DNA from: Haloarchaeobius sp. FL176
GTDB lineage: Archaea > Halobacteriota > Halobacteria > Halobacteriales > Natrialbaceae
DNA: 64,000 bases
Assembly: GCF_024609245.1 (NCBI RefSeq)
Contig: NZ_JANJYH010000008.1
Span: 1 to 64,000, forward strand
Direction: 5' to 3'
Each line of letters begins with the position of its first letter. Positions within the stretch are counted from its first letter, which is position 1. Of this stretch, positions 18,985 through 28,298 are shown in pieces. The translations under genes were made by a program, and so were the position numbers. The notes beneath the pieces are model-generated. The model made no database searches, was not told the DNA's origin, and saw only the letters and a program-made list of their open reading frames with translations.

Positions 18985-19947
18985 TCACTGAATGCCCATC
19001 GCTTCGATCTGCTCCTGGTACCGGTTCCGGATCGTGACCTCGGTCACCTGTGCCACCGCGGCCACCTCGCGTTGCGTCTGCTTCTCGTTGCAGAGGAGTG
19101 ACGCCGCGTAGATCGCCGCTGCAGCGAAGCCAGTCGGCGACTTCCCCGAGAGGAGACCTTTCTCGGCGGTCACGTCGATGATCTCCTTCGCCTTCATCTC
19201 CACCTCCTCGCTCACCCCGAGTTCGGAACAGAACCGTGGGACGTACTCCTTCGGGTCGACCGGCTCCATCCGGAGGCCGAGCTCCTGCGAGATGTACCGA
19301 TACGTGCGGCCGATCTCCTTCTGCTCGACCCGCGAGACCTCCGACACCTCTTCGAGACTGCGCGGGATTCCCTCCTGACGGCAGGCGGCGTAGAGGCAGC
19401 TCGTCGCCACCCCTTCGATCGACCGACCACGAATCAGGTCCTCGTTCAGTGCCCGCCGGTAGATGACCGACGCGACCTCCCGCACTGACCGCGGGACGCC
19501 GAGCGCGGAGGCCATCCTGTCGGTTTCACTGAGCGCGAACTGGAGGTTCCGCTCCCCCGCGTCTTTCGTCCGGATGCGCTCCTGCCACTTCCGGAGGCGG
19601 TGCATCTGACTGCGCTTCTCCGAGGAGAGCGACCGACCGTACGCGTCCTTGTTCTTCCAGTCTATCTGGGTCGTCAACCCCTTGTCGTGCATCGTCTGGG
19701 TCGTCGGTGCCCCGACCCGACTCTTGCTCTCGCGTTCCCCGTGATTGAACGCGCGCCACTCGGGCCCCCGGTCGATCATCTCGTCTTCGAGCACTAGCCC
19801 ACAGTCGTCGCAGACGAGTTCGTCACCGTCACCGCTCGTTACCAGGCGCTCAGACTCACACTCCGGACAGGACTCCGTCTCCGACTCTTCCGTGTCCGTT
19901 TCGGTCTGGGTCTCCTCCGTCTCCGATTGCCGATTCAGACGAGCCAT
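18985..19947 (-). CDS. tfb: Transcription initiation factor IIB (TFB)
   Basis: This is a 320-residue archaeal TFB. It has an acidic N-terminal extension, a zinc ribbon (CPECESERL ... [10 protein letters not shown]), the B-finger/linker region with [19 protein letters not shown], and two cyclin repeats (residues about 135-220 and 230-315). The second repeat includes YAASLL...[18 protein letters not shown], which contacts the BRE. It recruits RNA polymerase to TBP-bound promoters. Haloarchaea encode several TFBs with different promoter preferences; this could be the general one or a specialised paralogue. A TATA-like GTATAAACC lies about 30 bases upstream. Confidence 0.95.
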   Translation of the reverse strand: MARLNRQSETEETQTETDTEESETESCPECESERLVTSGDGDELVCDDCGLVLEDEMIDRGPEWRAFNHGERESKSRVGAPTTQTMHDKGLTTQIDWKNKDAYGRSLSSEKRSQMHRLRKWQERIRTKDAGERNLQFALSETDRMASALGVPRSVREVASVIYRRALNEDLIRGRSIEGVATSCLYAACRQEGIPRSLEEVSEVSRVEQKEIGRTYRYISQELGLRMEPVDPKEYVPRFCSELGVSEEVEMKAKEIIDVTAEKGLLSGKSPTGFAAAAIYAASLLCNEKQTQREVAAVAQVTEVTIRNRYQEQIEAMGIQ

Positions 19948-20113
19948 TAAGTATGTTCTCCTTTACCGGCTCAGACGGTTTATACGTGTTGCCGCCGACA
20001 GGCTTCGCAGCCGCCAATCGGACAGCCGCCACACCGGCCCCAGGGCGCGCACCGGTCATCCCGATACCGGGGCCGAACCACTGGAGTCGCGCGTGGCCCT
20101 CGAGCTTCGGTCC

Positions 20114-21643
20114 TCAGTCGGCTTCGGCTCCGGAGACGGCGTACACCGACGGGTCCTCACCGACACTCTTGGTGGTCCGCACCGAGACGGCGACCGTGAG
20201 CACCAGTCCCAGGAGCATCCCGGCGATGGCCGGTGTCCAGCCGGCGTAGTCCGCCGGGAGCGCGACCGCCGGACGGCCGATGAGGAGGTTCGAGAGCCGG
20301 CCCAGCACGTCGAACGTGCTCACGATGTAGAACAGCTGCGAGCCTGCGATGCCGGCGGAGATTCCCCGCTTCGTCGTCCCGTCCCAGTACAGCGCCACCA
20401 GCACCGGGAGCGCGAGCTGGGCGAACCCACTGAACGCGGTGTCGCCGATCTGGACCAGCGTGCCGGGCGCGTAGAGGCTGGCGACGAACGAGAGCGACGC
20501 GAAGACGACGACGCCGATCCGAGCGACCGTCGCCTCCCCACCGAGCGTGTCGTCGACCGCCGCTGCCCGCCCGGTCAGTGGCCGGTAGAGGTCCCGGGTG
20601 AGGTAGGACGCCCCCGAGAGCAGCATCGAGTCGCTGGAGGACATCATCGCGGCCATCGCGCCGGCCACGACGACCGCAGTGAACCACGGCGCGGTGTACG
20701 CCTCGAGGACTGCCGGAACGACGTTCCCGTCCGCGGGCACCTCGACGCCCAGCCCCGCCGCCCACGTCCCGAGCATGAACGCCGGGACGAACAGCAACAC
20801 GACGAGTACGGGCCACAGCGCCAACGTCCGCTTGAGCACGCGTTTCGACCGCGCCACGAAGAACCGCTGGTTGATCTGCGGGAACATCGTCACGCCGAAG
20901 GCGATGCTGATGGCCGTCGAGAGCATCCACTGCGGCGAGTACAGGCCGCCACCCAGCCGGAGGAACTCCGGGTTCGAGGCAGCAACAGCGTCCGTCGCTG
21001 CCGTCGCTCCGCCCGCGGCCGAGAGCACCCAGCCGACGGCCACCCAGACGATACCGAGCATGAACACCCCCTGTATCGTGTCGGTCCACGCGACGCCGCG
21101 CATCCCCGCGATGGCGACGTAGAGAATCATGAACAGGGTGATGCCGCCAGCGCCGACCCAGAACGGCACGGCCCCGTCGGTCAGTCCCACGATAGCCTGG
21201 CCTGCACCCTTCTGCTGGAGCATCACGTACGGGAACAGCCAGAAGATGCTGATCGCTGCGATGCCACCCCTGAGCCACGTCGAGCCGAACCGGTCGCCGA
21301 GCATCTCCCCGAGCGTCACGTACCCGTTCTTGCGCCCGACGAGCCACTGCTTGTACCCCAGCACGTACCAGAGGATGGCGAAGAGGATGCCGTCCATCAG
21401 TCCCATGACCAGGATCCACTCCGGCCCCGCGGAGTACGCGAGGTTCGGGCCACCGAAGAAAGTGAACGCCGACAGCAGCGTCGCGAACGTCGTGAACAGC
21501 AGGACGACGGTGCCGAACGTGCGCGATGCGAGGTAGTAATCCTCCGCGGTCCGGTCGGTGAGCCGATAGGCGAAGACGCCCACTCCGAGCGCGACCAGCA
21601 GGTACGCGGTGACGATACCGAGCTGGAGGACTGTGTCAGACAT
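20114..21643 (-). CDS. Sodium:solute symporter (SSS family)
   Basis: The protein has 509 residues and about thirteen membrane helices with the LeuT-like SSS fold. Typical parts are YYLASRTFGTVVLLFT in helix 2, the unwound first core helix region TLLSAFTFFGGP, and the conserved MSSSDSMLLSGASYLTRDLY that provides Na+-site serines. It couples sodium influx to uptake of a carboxylate, sugar or similar solute; the substrate cannot be read from the sequence. It lies three bases after the small DUF3311 gene, a partner often found with SSS carriers. Confidence 0.93.
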   Translation of the reverse strand: MSDTVLQLGIVTAYLLVALGVGVFAYRLTDRTAEDYYLASRTFGTVVLLFTTFATLLSAFTFFGGPNLAYSAGPEWILVMGLMDGILFAILWYVLGYKQWLVGRKNGYVTLGEMLGDRFGSTWLRGGIAAISIFWLFPYVMLQQKGAGQAIVGLTDGAVPFWVGAGGITLFMILYVAIAGMRGVAWTDTIQGVFMLGIVWVAVGWVLSAAGGATAATDAVAASNPEFLRLGGGLYSPQWMLSTAISIAFGVTMFPQINQRFFVARSKRVLKRTLALWPVLVVLLFVPAFMLGTWAAGLGVEVPADGNVVPAVLEAYTAPWFTAVVVAGAMAAMMSSSDSMLLSGASYLTRDLYRPLTGRAAAVDDTLGGEATVARIGVVVFASLSFVASLYAPGTLVQIGDTAFSGFAQLALPVLVALYWDGTTKRGISAGIAGSQLFYIVSTFDVLGRLSNLLIGRPAVALPADYAGWTPAIAGMLLGLVLTVAVSVRTTKSVGEDPSVYAVSGAEAD

Positions 21644-21646
21644 CGG

Positions 21647-21862
21647 TCACGCCTCCTCGATACCGACGCCCCAGGCCCGCCGCGCGAAGACACTGAACAC
21701 CACGGCCGCGAGCAGCATCCAGCCGATGTGCCACCAGAGCCAGATCGGGAGCCCCGCGACCACCGTGCCGTCGCGCCAGAGGAACCACGGGACCGCCAGT
21801 GCCGAGAGCAGCACGGCGGAACCGGCCCAGACCCATCCAGCTCGTGTTGTGCGTGCTGACAT
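21647..21862 (-). CDS. DUF3311 small membrane protein (symporter partner)
   Basis: A 71-residue protein with two membrane helices (WVWAGSAVLLSALAVPWFLW and WHIGWMLLAAVVFSVFARRAW) around a short loop GTVVAGLPIWLWW, which matches the DUF3311 pattern. Such proteins are encoded next to SSS symporters and are thought to be small accessory subunits. Start at ATG 21862: a TATA-like GTTTATTCTG lies about 27-36 bases upstream. It is the first gene of the operon and ends just before the symporter start. Confidence 0.88.
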   Translation of the reverse strand: MSARTTRAGWVWAGSAVLLSALAVPWFLWRDGTVVAGLPIWLWWHIGWMLLAAVVFSVFARRAWGVGIEEA

Positions 21863-22023
21863 CAGTGAATGTGGAGTAGCCAGGCTCCGGCAGAATAAAC
21901 GTTGCTGTGACAGCTCCCCGGATAATCGAGTGTGTGGTACCCAGCGCCCGACAGTCCGAGGACCCAACCGCCATACAGAAGTATTGATGGTCTGAAAACG
22001 TCCGCAAGAGGGCTCCAAAGAAA

Positions 22024-22749
22024 ATGCGTCAGAGGTTCGACCGCCTACGCACTCGATTCGCGGACATCCAGCTGTTCAAATCGAGACAGAGTCGCAGGCG
22101 GTTCGCACTGCATCTCCTCGTGGTGGCCATCGGTGTCGGAGTCGCCTGGTTCTTCATCCGCCGCAACCTGGCGTTCCTGACGAACACGCAGGAACTCCGA
22201 CAGTTCATCCGTGGGTTCGGCATCCTGGCGCCAGTCGCGCTCGTTCTGCTCCAGGCCGCACAGGTCGTCCTCGCGCCGATCCCGGGCCAGGTCCTGGCCG
22301 TCGTCGCCGGCTATCTCTTCGGCACGTGGCTGGGGACGCTCTACAATATGGTCGGTATCACGATCGGGAGCACGGTCGCGTTCTGGCTGTCACGCCGCTT
22401 CGGCCGTTCGTACGTCGAGAACATCGTCCACGAGGAAGCACTTGCTCGGTTCGACTCGATAGGCGAAGGCTACGCGGCAACCACGCTGTTCCTGGTTTTT
22501 CTCGTTCCGGGCTTGCCTGACGACGTCATCTGCTTCGCCGGCGGTCTCACCGACATCCCGCTGTGGAAACTCGTGGTGATCGCGGTGGTCGGACGGGCCC
22601 CAGCGTTCTTCCTGACCAACGTTTTCGGCACTCTCCTCCAGGCCGAACGCTTCGGGAGCGCGATCGTTATCGCTGCGGTCCTCCTGCTGTTTTCCCTGCT
22701 CGGCTATCTCTACCGAGAGCGGCTGCTTCGCTTGTTCGGCGGGGGGTAG
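22024..22749 (+). CDS. VTT-domain (TVP38/TMEM64, DedA-like) membrane protein
   Basis: The 241-residue protein has an N-terminal basic segment, one helix, and then the VTT core. The core carries the conserved PIPGQVLAVVAGYLFGTWLG and FWLSRRFGRSYVENIV, followed by VFLVPGLPDDVICFAGGLT, whose proline/aspartate re-entrant loops are characteristic. Family members are implicated in lipid flipping across membranes, recently for phospholipids and polyprenyl phosphate carriers. In an archaeon a polyprenyl-phosphate or ether-lipid substrate is conceivable. It stands alone between the symporter operon and a stress protein. Confidence 0.92.
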   Translation: MRQRFDRLRTRFADIQLFKSRQSRRRFALHLLVVAIGVGVAWFFIRRNLAFLTNTQELRQFIRGFGILAPVALVLLQAAQVVLAPIPGQVLAVVAGYLFGTWLGTLYNMVGITIGSTVAFWLSRRFGRSYVENIVHEEALARFDSIGEGYAATTLFLVFLVPGLPDDVICFAGGLTDIPLWKLVVIAVVGRAPAFFLTNVFGTLLQAERFGSAIVIAAVLLLFSLLGYLYRERLLRLFGGG

Positions 22750-22848
22750 TCGGAACTCACCGACTCACGACCGACCTCCCGGGTTTCAACCTTGCAGCCC
22801 CGTGTCCGTCGCCACACTCGTGCCTGTGCCCCTCGCCGAGTTCTTCGA

Positions 22849-23283
22849 CTACACAGCCTCGAAGGGGACTGTCAGCACCGGAACATTGGCCGTGCGAACG
22901 ATCCGTTCCGCCGTGCTCCCGAGGAACGTATGCTCGAGGCCAGTCCGTCCATGGGTTCCCATGACGACGATGTCGATATCGTTCTCGGAGAGGTACGCCT
23001 GAATACTCTCGAACGGAACACCGATACGAATCGTCTCCACTACCGCAACGCCCCTGTCCCGGGCGCGTTCCACGATCGGCGTGGTCGGCTTCCCGCTCAC
23101 CTCTTCGAGCAGTTCGACGACCTCGTCGTGGTCCATCGACTCGTCGACCGGACTCATCCTGACGTCGACGACGTAGAGCACGTGTACCGTCGAATCGTGC
23201 AGCTCGGCCATGTCGAGGGCGCGCTCGGCTGCCTGTGCCGCTCCCTCGCTTCCGTCCGTCGGAACGAGAATCGACTCGTACAT
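22849..23283 (-). CDS. Universal stress protein (UspA), single domain
   Basis: The 144-residue protein is one complete Usp domain. It begins MYESILVPTDGSEGA and ends with the ATP-binding motif GTHGRTGLEHTFLGSTAERIV, then PVLTVP, close to the G-x2-G-x9-G-S-T consensus, so it is likely to bind ATP. It is cytoplasmic. ATG 23283 is chosen because the domain starts right there. It follows the frameshifted membrane-protein gene by 25 bases and might be transcribed with it. Confidence 0.92.
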   Translation of the reverse strand: MYESILVPTDGSEGAAQAAERALDMAELHDSTVHVLYVVDVRMSPVDESMDHDEVVELLEEVSGKPTTPIVERARDRGVAVVETIRIGVPFESIQAYLSENDIDIVVMGTHGRTGLEHTFLGSTAERIVRTANVPVLTVPFEAV

Positions 23284-23308
23284 CCGGTGTACACTCGCCG
23301 GGCCACCG

Positions 23309-23510
23309 TCAATAGTGTTCACCTCCGGCCCACCCGAGGTCGTCCCAGCGACGGTACAGCGCGGCACCGAACACGAGCACGACGCCCAGGACGCCGAGTT
23401 GCCGGTCGAACGTCCCGAAGTCGCCCGCAAGGACTGCGACGACGCCACGGGACGGACAGCACGAACGACACGACCAGCACGAGCAAGAGAACAGCGTGGC
23501 GCGTCTCCAT
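23309..23510 (-). pseudogene. Frameshifted small membrane protein gene
   Basis: From ATG 23510 the frame gives METRHAVLLLVLVVSFVLSV and then loses protein character. From about 23450 another frame on the same strand continues sensibly: GVVAVLAGDFGTFDRQLG, a helix VLGVVLVFGAALYRRW, and a stop at 23309. Joined, the parts make a two-helix membrane protein of about 67 residues. One or two bases appear to be missing or extra near 23440-23455 in a G/C-rich stretch. It is either a genuine inactivating frameshift or a sequencing error. No family was recognised. Confidence 0.5.
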
Positions 23511-23678
23511 GCGCAGGCGTAGGACATCGAACAGTGAAACGATGAGGTCGATGCAGGACAACTCCTCCCCGCCGTGCTGCTCGCTGGCAACCGGAGCCCC
23601 AGGGGCCCGTCGGCTTCCCACCAGCAGGTCCTGAGCCGGTTCGCTCGTTCCGTGGGACTGTCGGGCCGAGGACCGAGG

Positions 23679-24182
23679 TCAGCCGTCGGGCGATGTGCGG
23701 ACAAGCACCCGCTCGATGGGCGCGAGCGTTCCGCTCGGGGCGTCGGCCGGGTCGAACCACCCACATTCGACGACTCGTTCGCCCGGATCGGGGACGGGTT
23801 CGCTGACGAGCGTCGCCTCGAACACCGAGTAGACCGTCGTCGTGTCGGGGCGGGTCGTGTGGTCGTAGCGACAGCGATCGACGAGGGCGCCCAGCGAGCA
23901 GTCAGAGCAGATCTCCTCGTAGACCTCCCGCTTGAGCGACGCTCGCAGCGTCTCTCCCTGCTTGGTGCCGCCGCCGGGGAGCGTCCAGAACGTCGACCCG
24001 TCCTGGCGGCGTTCCCGAACGAGGAGCACCCGCCCCCGTGACCTGACCAGCGCCTTGGTGCCGAAACGGAGTGTACGGGTCGTTGTCCGCCCCAGCTCTT
24101 TCGGAGTGGGGTGGTGGACAAGGGTATCTTGCTCCGGGAGGGACTGGCCGACATCGGTCGACGGGTGAGGTACGTCGCTCAT
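23679..24182 (-). CDS. Nudix hydrolase
   Basis: The 167-residue protein has the Nudix box at residues 71-92, following the G-x5-E-x7-R-E-U-x-E-E pattern (GGTKQGE ... REVYEEIC). The usual glycine after EE-x is cysteine, a tolerated variant. Nudix enzymes hydrolyse nucleoside diphosphates linked to another moiety, including nucleotide sugars and oxidised nucleotides. ATG 24182 is chosen over ATG 24194 because the bipartite promoter element ends 27 bases upstream, the spacing seen elsewhere in the region. Sharing that element with the glycan genes hints at a nucleotide-sugar-related role, which is inference. Confidence 0.88.
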   Translation of the reverse strand: MSDVPHPSTDVGQSLPEQDTLVHHPTPKELGRTTTRTLRFGTKALVRSRGRVLLVRERRQDGSTFWTLPGGGTKQGETLRASLKREVYEEICSDCSLGALVDRCRYDHTTRPDTTTVYSVFEATLVSEPVPDPGERVVECGWFDPADAPSGTLAPIERVLVRTSPDG

Positions 24183-24208
24183 CTCCTCGGTCAACGCGGG
24201 GATGGTGC

Positions 24209-24232
24209 TTTGCTATAGGTCCGTTAAGCAGC
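24209..24232 (-). promoter_or_regulatory. Bipartite glycan-region promoter element, copy 1
   Basis: In gene direction: GCTGCTTAA, six bases, TATAGCAAA. The second box ends 27 bases before the Nudix ATG at 24182, so it also decides that start. Confidence 0.65.
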
Positions 24233-24270
24233 GTGGAACGGGAGCTACCAGACTGATAATCGACCGGTGT

Positions 24271-26199
24271 CTACCCGTCGGCCCCGTCGCTGCAGAGCAG
24301 TACGTCGCCGTTGGTGTAGAGCCGGCTCCGCGTCGGGCTGCAGATCCGGTCCTGTCCGACCTGTGAGAGCCTGGTCGAGTTGTTCACACCGCCGACGAGC
24401 GGAGCCCCCTCGGTCTGGTACTCGCGGTAGACGACGAGGTCGTGTCTGGCGCGTGAATCACGTGGGACGTCGACGAGACCGGCGAGGTGGCTGTCCGTGC
24501 GCCTGAAGACGGCAGTGTACGGGGCGTCGGTGTACACCGGTGGAAGCCGTCCGCCGATCATGTCGCCGATGTGGCGGGCGCCGTCGACCTCCGTCTCGGT
24601 AAAGGCGTAGCGTTGCTGTTTGGACTCGAAGACGGGACTGTCCAGCGTCGCTGCCCCGGAGACGAGCATGATGCTCGGATAGGAGACGACGAGCAGTAAC
24701 ACGCCGAGCACCATCAGCCGGCGGTCGAGCCGGGCGGAGAGGTGGCGCAGCCCGAACACCCCAAGAAAGACCATCGGGACGTACATGAACGCGTACCATC
24801 GACCGGGGAGGAACAGGCTGACGCCGAGTATGGGGAGCGCGAGCACGAAGGCGGACATCACCGCGACCACGTTCACCTCCAGCAGCCGACCGTGCGTACG
24901 GTTGCCGTACCGCAGGACACAGAGCATCCCGATGCCGGTCAGGAGCAGGAGGACGAGGAAGCCGAAGACGTTGATGTAGGCGATGAGCTTCACGAGCAGC
25001 GAGGTGCCGGCGTCGCCCGCCGTCGAGGCGACGTTCTTCGAGCTCGACACCTCGAGCAGGCCGACCTGCCGGAACAGGGTGTTCGTGAGCCGCTGGAGCA
25101 TCACCTCGACGAACGAGCCGTCGGAGTACGGCGTCAGGCTCCAGTCCAGCGCAACGACCCCCACCGCGAAGGCGAGGATTCCCTTCACGCCGGTCGGCTC
25201 CTCGTTGAACGAAAACGGGACGAGGTCCATCACCAGCTGCACGGCGAAGGCGAGCCCGAGGACGACGAGTGTGACGAAGGCGGACACCTGATGAGTGAGC
25301 GTGATCGCGACGACGAACAGCGAGAGCATCCCCACGTCACGTGGACGGTACTCCTCGAGGTATCTGACGAGGTAGGCGACCAGCGGGACGAAGAACGCGA
25401 GGCCGAGACTGGTGGGGATGAGGTGGAGCCCCCAGCGGACGACCTGGGAGCTCATCAGCCAGAGCGCCATCGCGAGGAGTGCCCAGCGCGCCTCGACGAA
25501 CTGGCGGGCACCGTAGTAGACCATCGCGGAGGAGAGCGTGAGGGCGCTTCCGACCGTGAGGTAGAGTGCGTTCCGTTGCGAGAGCAAGGTGATGTCGGAG
25601 ACGACCGCGACGAGCAGGTGGTAGAGGGGAGCCGCGATGTACTTCGTCTCCATCGCCGCGAGCGAGTTCTGCTGCCGGATACCCTGGACGAACCCGACGT
25701 GTGTCCAGACGTCGATGCCGATGAAGCCGACGACCGAGTACAGCCCGACGAACCGGATGGCGAACCCGAAGGCGAGCAGTTCGACGAGCACCACCGGCAC
25801 ACGGAGGTCGGTATCCTCGACGAAGAACAGCTGGAACAGCAGGACCGTCCCCGTCGCGCCCGCGACGTTCAGGAACATGATGGTCCGCTGTCCGAGGAGC
25901 CCGCCGAGGACGAACAGCAGGCTGACGGCCAACAGGACGCCCGTTTCGAGGAGCCGTGCGCCCGCGGCCGAGAACGTCGGTAAGGGGTAGGTGTCGTAGC
26001 TGTCGCCCCGCGTCGAGACCAGATAGAGGAGCGCGGCGGTCCCGACGACGACCGGCAGGGTGGTCGCGTAGATGTGCGTCACGAGCGTCCGGAGCGGAAG
26101 CGCGAGCACCGCGAACAGTAGTGCGAGAGCGGCAACACAACGGTCGAGGCGTCGTCGTTCGATCCACTTCGAGAGCCGACTTTGTCCCAGGCGTCCCAT
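24271..26199 (-). CDS. GT-C-like polytopic membrane protein
   Basis: The protein has 642 residues, about fourteen membrane helices (residues 20-535) and a C-terminal extracellular domain of roughly 100 residues. A loop after the early helices holds GIDVWTHVGFVQGI with an aspartate at about residue 163, resembling the first-loop acidic motif of GT-C glycosyltransferases that use lipid-linked sugars. It is probably a membrane glycosyltransferase or an assembly protein for surface glycans. Exact family uncertain. ATG 26199 is supported by the bipartite element 28 bases upstream; the upstream extension to 26307 is rejected. It is divergent from the beta-helix/DsbA-like fusion gene. Confidence 0.8.
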   Translation of the reverse strand: MGRLGQSRLSKWIERRRLDRCVAALALLFAVLALPLRTLVTHIYATTLPVVVGTAALLYLVSTRGDSYDTYPLPTFSAAGARLLETGVLLAVSLLFVLGGLLGQRTIMFLNVAGATGTVLLFQLFFVEDTDLRVPVVLVELLAFGFAIRFVGLYSVVGFIGIDVWTHVGFVQGIRQQNSLAAMETKYIAAPLYHLLVAVVSDITLLSQRNALYLTVGSALTLSSAMVYYGARQFVEARWALLAMALWLMSSQVVRWGLHLIPTSLGLAFFVPLVAYLVRYLEEYRPRDVGMLSLFVVAITLTHQVSAFVTLVVLGLAFAVQLVMDLVPFSFNEEPTGVKGILAFAVGVVALDWSLTPYSDGSFVEVMLQRLTNTLFRQVGLLEVSSSKNVASTAGDAGTSLLVKLIAYINVFGFLVLLLLTGIGMLCVLRYGNRTHGRLLEVNVVAVMSAFVLALPILGVSLFLPGRWYAFMYVPMVFLGVFGLRHLSARLDRRLMVLGVLLLVVSYPSIMLVSGAATLDSPVFESKQQRYAFTETEVDGARHIGDMIGGRLPPVYTDAPYTAVFRRTDSHLAGLVDVPRDSRARHDLVVYREYQTEGAPLVGGVNNSTRLSQVGQDRICSPTRSRLYTNGDVLLCSDGADG

Positions 26200-26226
26200 C
26201 GTCGGTCCTGTTTCGGTGTCACCCGG

Positions 26227-26250
26227 TTTACTATAGGCTCTGTAAACGGC
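26227..26250 (-). promoter_or_regulatory. Bipartite glycan-region promoter element, copy 2
   Basis: In gene direction: GCCGTTTAC, six bases, TATAGTAAA. The second box ends 28 bases before the GT-C-like gene start at 26199. Confidence 0.7.
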
Positions 26251-26354
26251 GGCCTCCGTGCGCGAGAACCGAACTGTCGGTATCGATATCTGAACAGAAA
26301 ATTTCATTCTGGATTTCCGATGGATATATCCAACCCAGCCGGAATGTGCATCCT

Positions 26355-28265
26355 ATGCCATTGAGGCAGACAATGAGCAGGAGAAGGGCACTCGAACTGG
26401 TGGGTACGACCGTCTGCGCCGGCGCGGGCACGACGGCGGCGAGAGGGTCGACCTCGACATCGACCTACGAGACGACCGTGAACGTGGTGGAGGCTGGTGC
26501 GGACCCGACCGGAACCGAGCCGATCGACGACGTCCTCGCGGAGTACAACGCGGACGACACTGCACTCTACTTCCCGGCCGGTGAGTACCTCATCGACGAA
26601 CTGATTCTGTACGGGCGGTCGAACTTCGCGATGGTGACCGACGAGAACGCGACGCTCGTCCCGGGCCCCGACCACGCAACCGACGTGTGGATCGGCGGTG
26701 CAGACGTGGAGAGCCTGGTGTTCGAAGGGTTCACGCTCGACCACTCCGGCGAGGACGTCCACCCGACCGTCGGATTCACCGCCGTCGACGATCTCGTCGT
26801 GAGAGACGTGACGAAGGTCGGCTACCACGACGGGACGAACACCGCATTCGGGTTCTGCATCTCGGCAGCAGACGGTAGTGGCCTCGTCGAAAACGTCACC
26901 ATGGCCGACGGGAGCGTTCCCGAAGCCGTCGCGACGTACGTCGCCACCACCGGCGAACTCACGTTCAAGGACTGTCACATCGAGGGGTTCGGCAACAACG
27001 GGCTCTACGCCTCCCTCTCGGAGGGCCCCGTACACGTGGAGGGTGGCGTCTACCGCAACAACGACATCTCCCAGATACGGCTGGGGAGCGCGGGCAGCAC
27101 GGTCACGGGCGCGACCGTCGCGGTGGACGATCCACGGCCGAGCGACCAGAACATGCGTGGAATCAGGATCTCGGACGGACCGGGACCGGTCTACATCGAC
27201 GCCTGCGACATCCACATGGAGCGCGGGCCGGGCGGCGGTGGCGTCGTCGCCGCCTACTCGGGTGGGTCGTTCGTCCTGCAGAACTCGCGCATCTACGTCG
27301 GCCCGGAGTACCACGTCATCGGTTCGGGCGGCAGCGCGACGAGCTTCGCCATCTACGTCGACGAGCCCTCGGGCATCGACGGCCCCGGCTCGCGGACGGT
27401 CGAGCGCGTCGCCATCACCGGCGGCGGCTCCTACCGAGGTGCGGCCATCTTCAGGCGGGACGACAACATGGTCGAGGACGTCTGTATCCACCAGTCGGGA
27501 CGTGAACGCAACGGACTGGTGTTCGACGATAGCACGAACAACACGGTCGTGAACGCGAACATCGACGTCCCCGAGCTAGCGATCGCCGGCAACGGCGACG
27601 TCGAAACGAGCGACATCGACCGGTACGGTAGCTGTGTCTCACCCAACGACGGCGAGTACGCCGGCGCGGTCACGGCGCAGGTCGACTCCCCGCCCCTGCC
27701 GCCGGGACTCGATACGATGGCCTACGGGACGATGGGGACGGACCCCGACAACCCGACACTGACCGTCTACGGCAACCTGAAGGGACCGTACACGAGGGAC
27801 TTCTTCGACCGTCAGCTCGACGAAATCCGGCGGACGTTCGTCGATGCCGAGCGCCTCAACGTCCGCTACCGGGACGTCCCCCGCGAACCGTGGAACGCCA
27901 CGGAGCCGTACATCCTCGACTCGGGAGCGAGCGGCCTCGTCTCCCAGGTCTGTGCGGGAGTCTGGGACGTCGAGCCCGAGAACTACTGGTCGTTCGTCGA
28001 CTACCTGCTCGCGAACCGCGACTCGGTGGACTGGACCAGCACGGAGTCGATGACCGAGCTCCTCCAGAACGCCGGTATCCGGAACTGGGGGAAGGTGAGC
28101 GTCTACGTCGAGGACGGTGACTACGCGCCGGTGGTGACGGACACGGTCGAGACCGCGGCCACCCAGGGCGTCACCTTCCTGCCACAGCTCGAACTGGCGG
28201 GTGACTGGACCGGGCCGCGCAACGTCCCGACCTCGCTCTCGAACTGGATCGAAAAGCGGCTGTGA
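26355..28265 (+). CDS. Beta-helix protein fused to a cysteine-less DsbA-like domain
   Basis: The 636-residue protein starts with a Tat-like signal (SRRRALELVGTTVCAGAG). A right-handed parallel beta-helix follows (residues about 35-430), with a pectate-lyase-3-like opening (VEAGADPTGTEPIDDVLAE, LYFPAGEYLI) and repeats such as FKDCHIEGFGNNGLYAS. Residues about 455-636 form a thioredoxin/DsbA-like domain, recognised by similarity to the lipoprotein at 53416: TVYGNLKGPYTRDFFDRQL here versus TVYGNWKCPYTASFVVDQL there. The catalytic cysteine is glycine here, so redox activity is unlikely. It is probably secreted and bound to polysaccharide. The ATG at 26373 is an alternative start. The bipartite element is absent upstream. 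Confidence 0.82.
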   Translation: MPLRQTMSRRRALELVGTTVCAGAGTTAARGSTSTSTYETTVNVVEAGADPTGTEPIDDVLAEYNADDTALYFPAGEYLIDELILYGRSNFAMVTDENATLVPGPDHATDVWIGGADVESLVFEGFTLDHSGEDVHPTVGFTAVDDLVVRDVTKVGYHDGTNTAFGFCISAADGSGLVENVTMADGSVPEAVATYVATTGELTFKDCHIEGFGNNGLYASLSEGPVHVEGGVYRNNDISQIRLGSAGSTVTGATVAVDDPRPSDQNMRGIRISDGPGPVYIDACDIHMERGPGGGGVVAAYSGGSFVLQNSRIYVGPEYHVIGSGGSATSFAIYVDEPSGIDGPGSRTVERVAITGGGSYRGAAIFRRDDNMVEDVCIHQSGRERNGLVFDDSTNNTVVNANIDVPELAIAGNGDVETSDIDRYGSCVSPNDGEYAGAVTAQVDSPPLPPGLDTMAYGTMGTDPDNPTLTVYGNLKGPYTRDFFDRQLDEIRRTFVDAERLNVRYRDVPREPWNATEPYILDSGASGLVSQVCAGVWDVEPENYWSFVDYLLANRDSVDWTSTESMTELLQNAGIRNWGKVSVYVEDGDYAPVVTDTVETAATQGVTFLPQLELAGDWTGPRNVPTSLSNWIEKRL

Positions 28266-28298
28266 CCGGCTCGGCCGACGGGAAAGAGCGGTGGCCGC

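Noticed and set aside
19745-21859. A 704-codon open frame on the plus strand
   Set aside because: It lies opposite TFB and the SSS symporter, both unmistakable, and its translation is arginine- and histidine-rich without motifs.
26305-26328. Bipartite element upstream of the beta-helix/DsbA-like fusion gene
   Set aside because: The region is AT-rich (GGATATATCC) but matches neither box at the expected positions.
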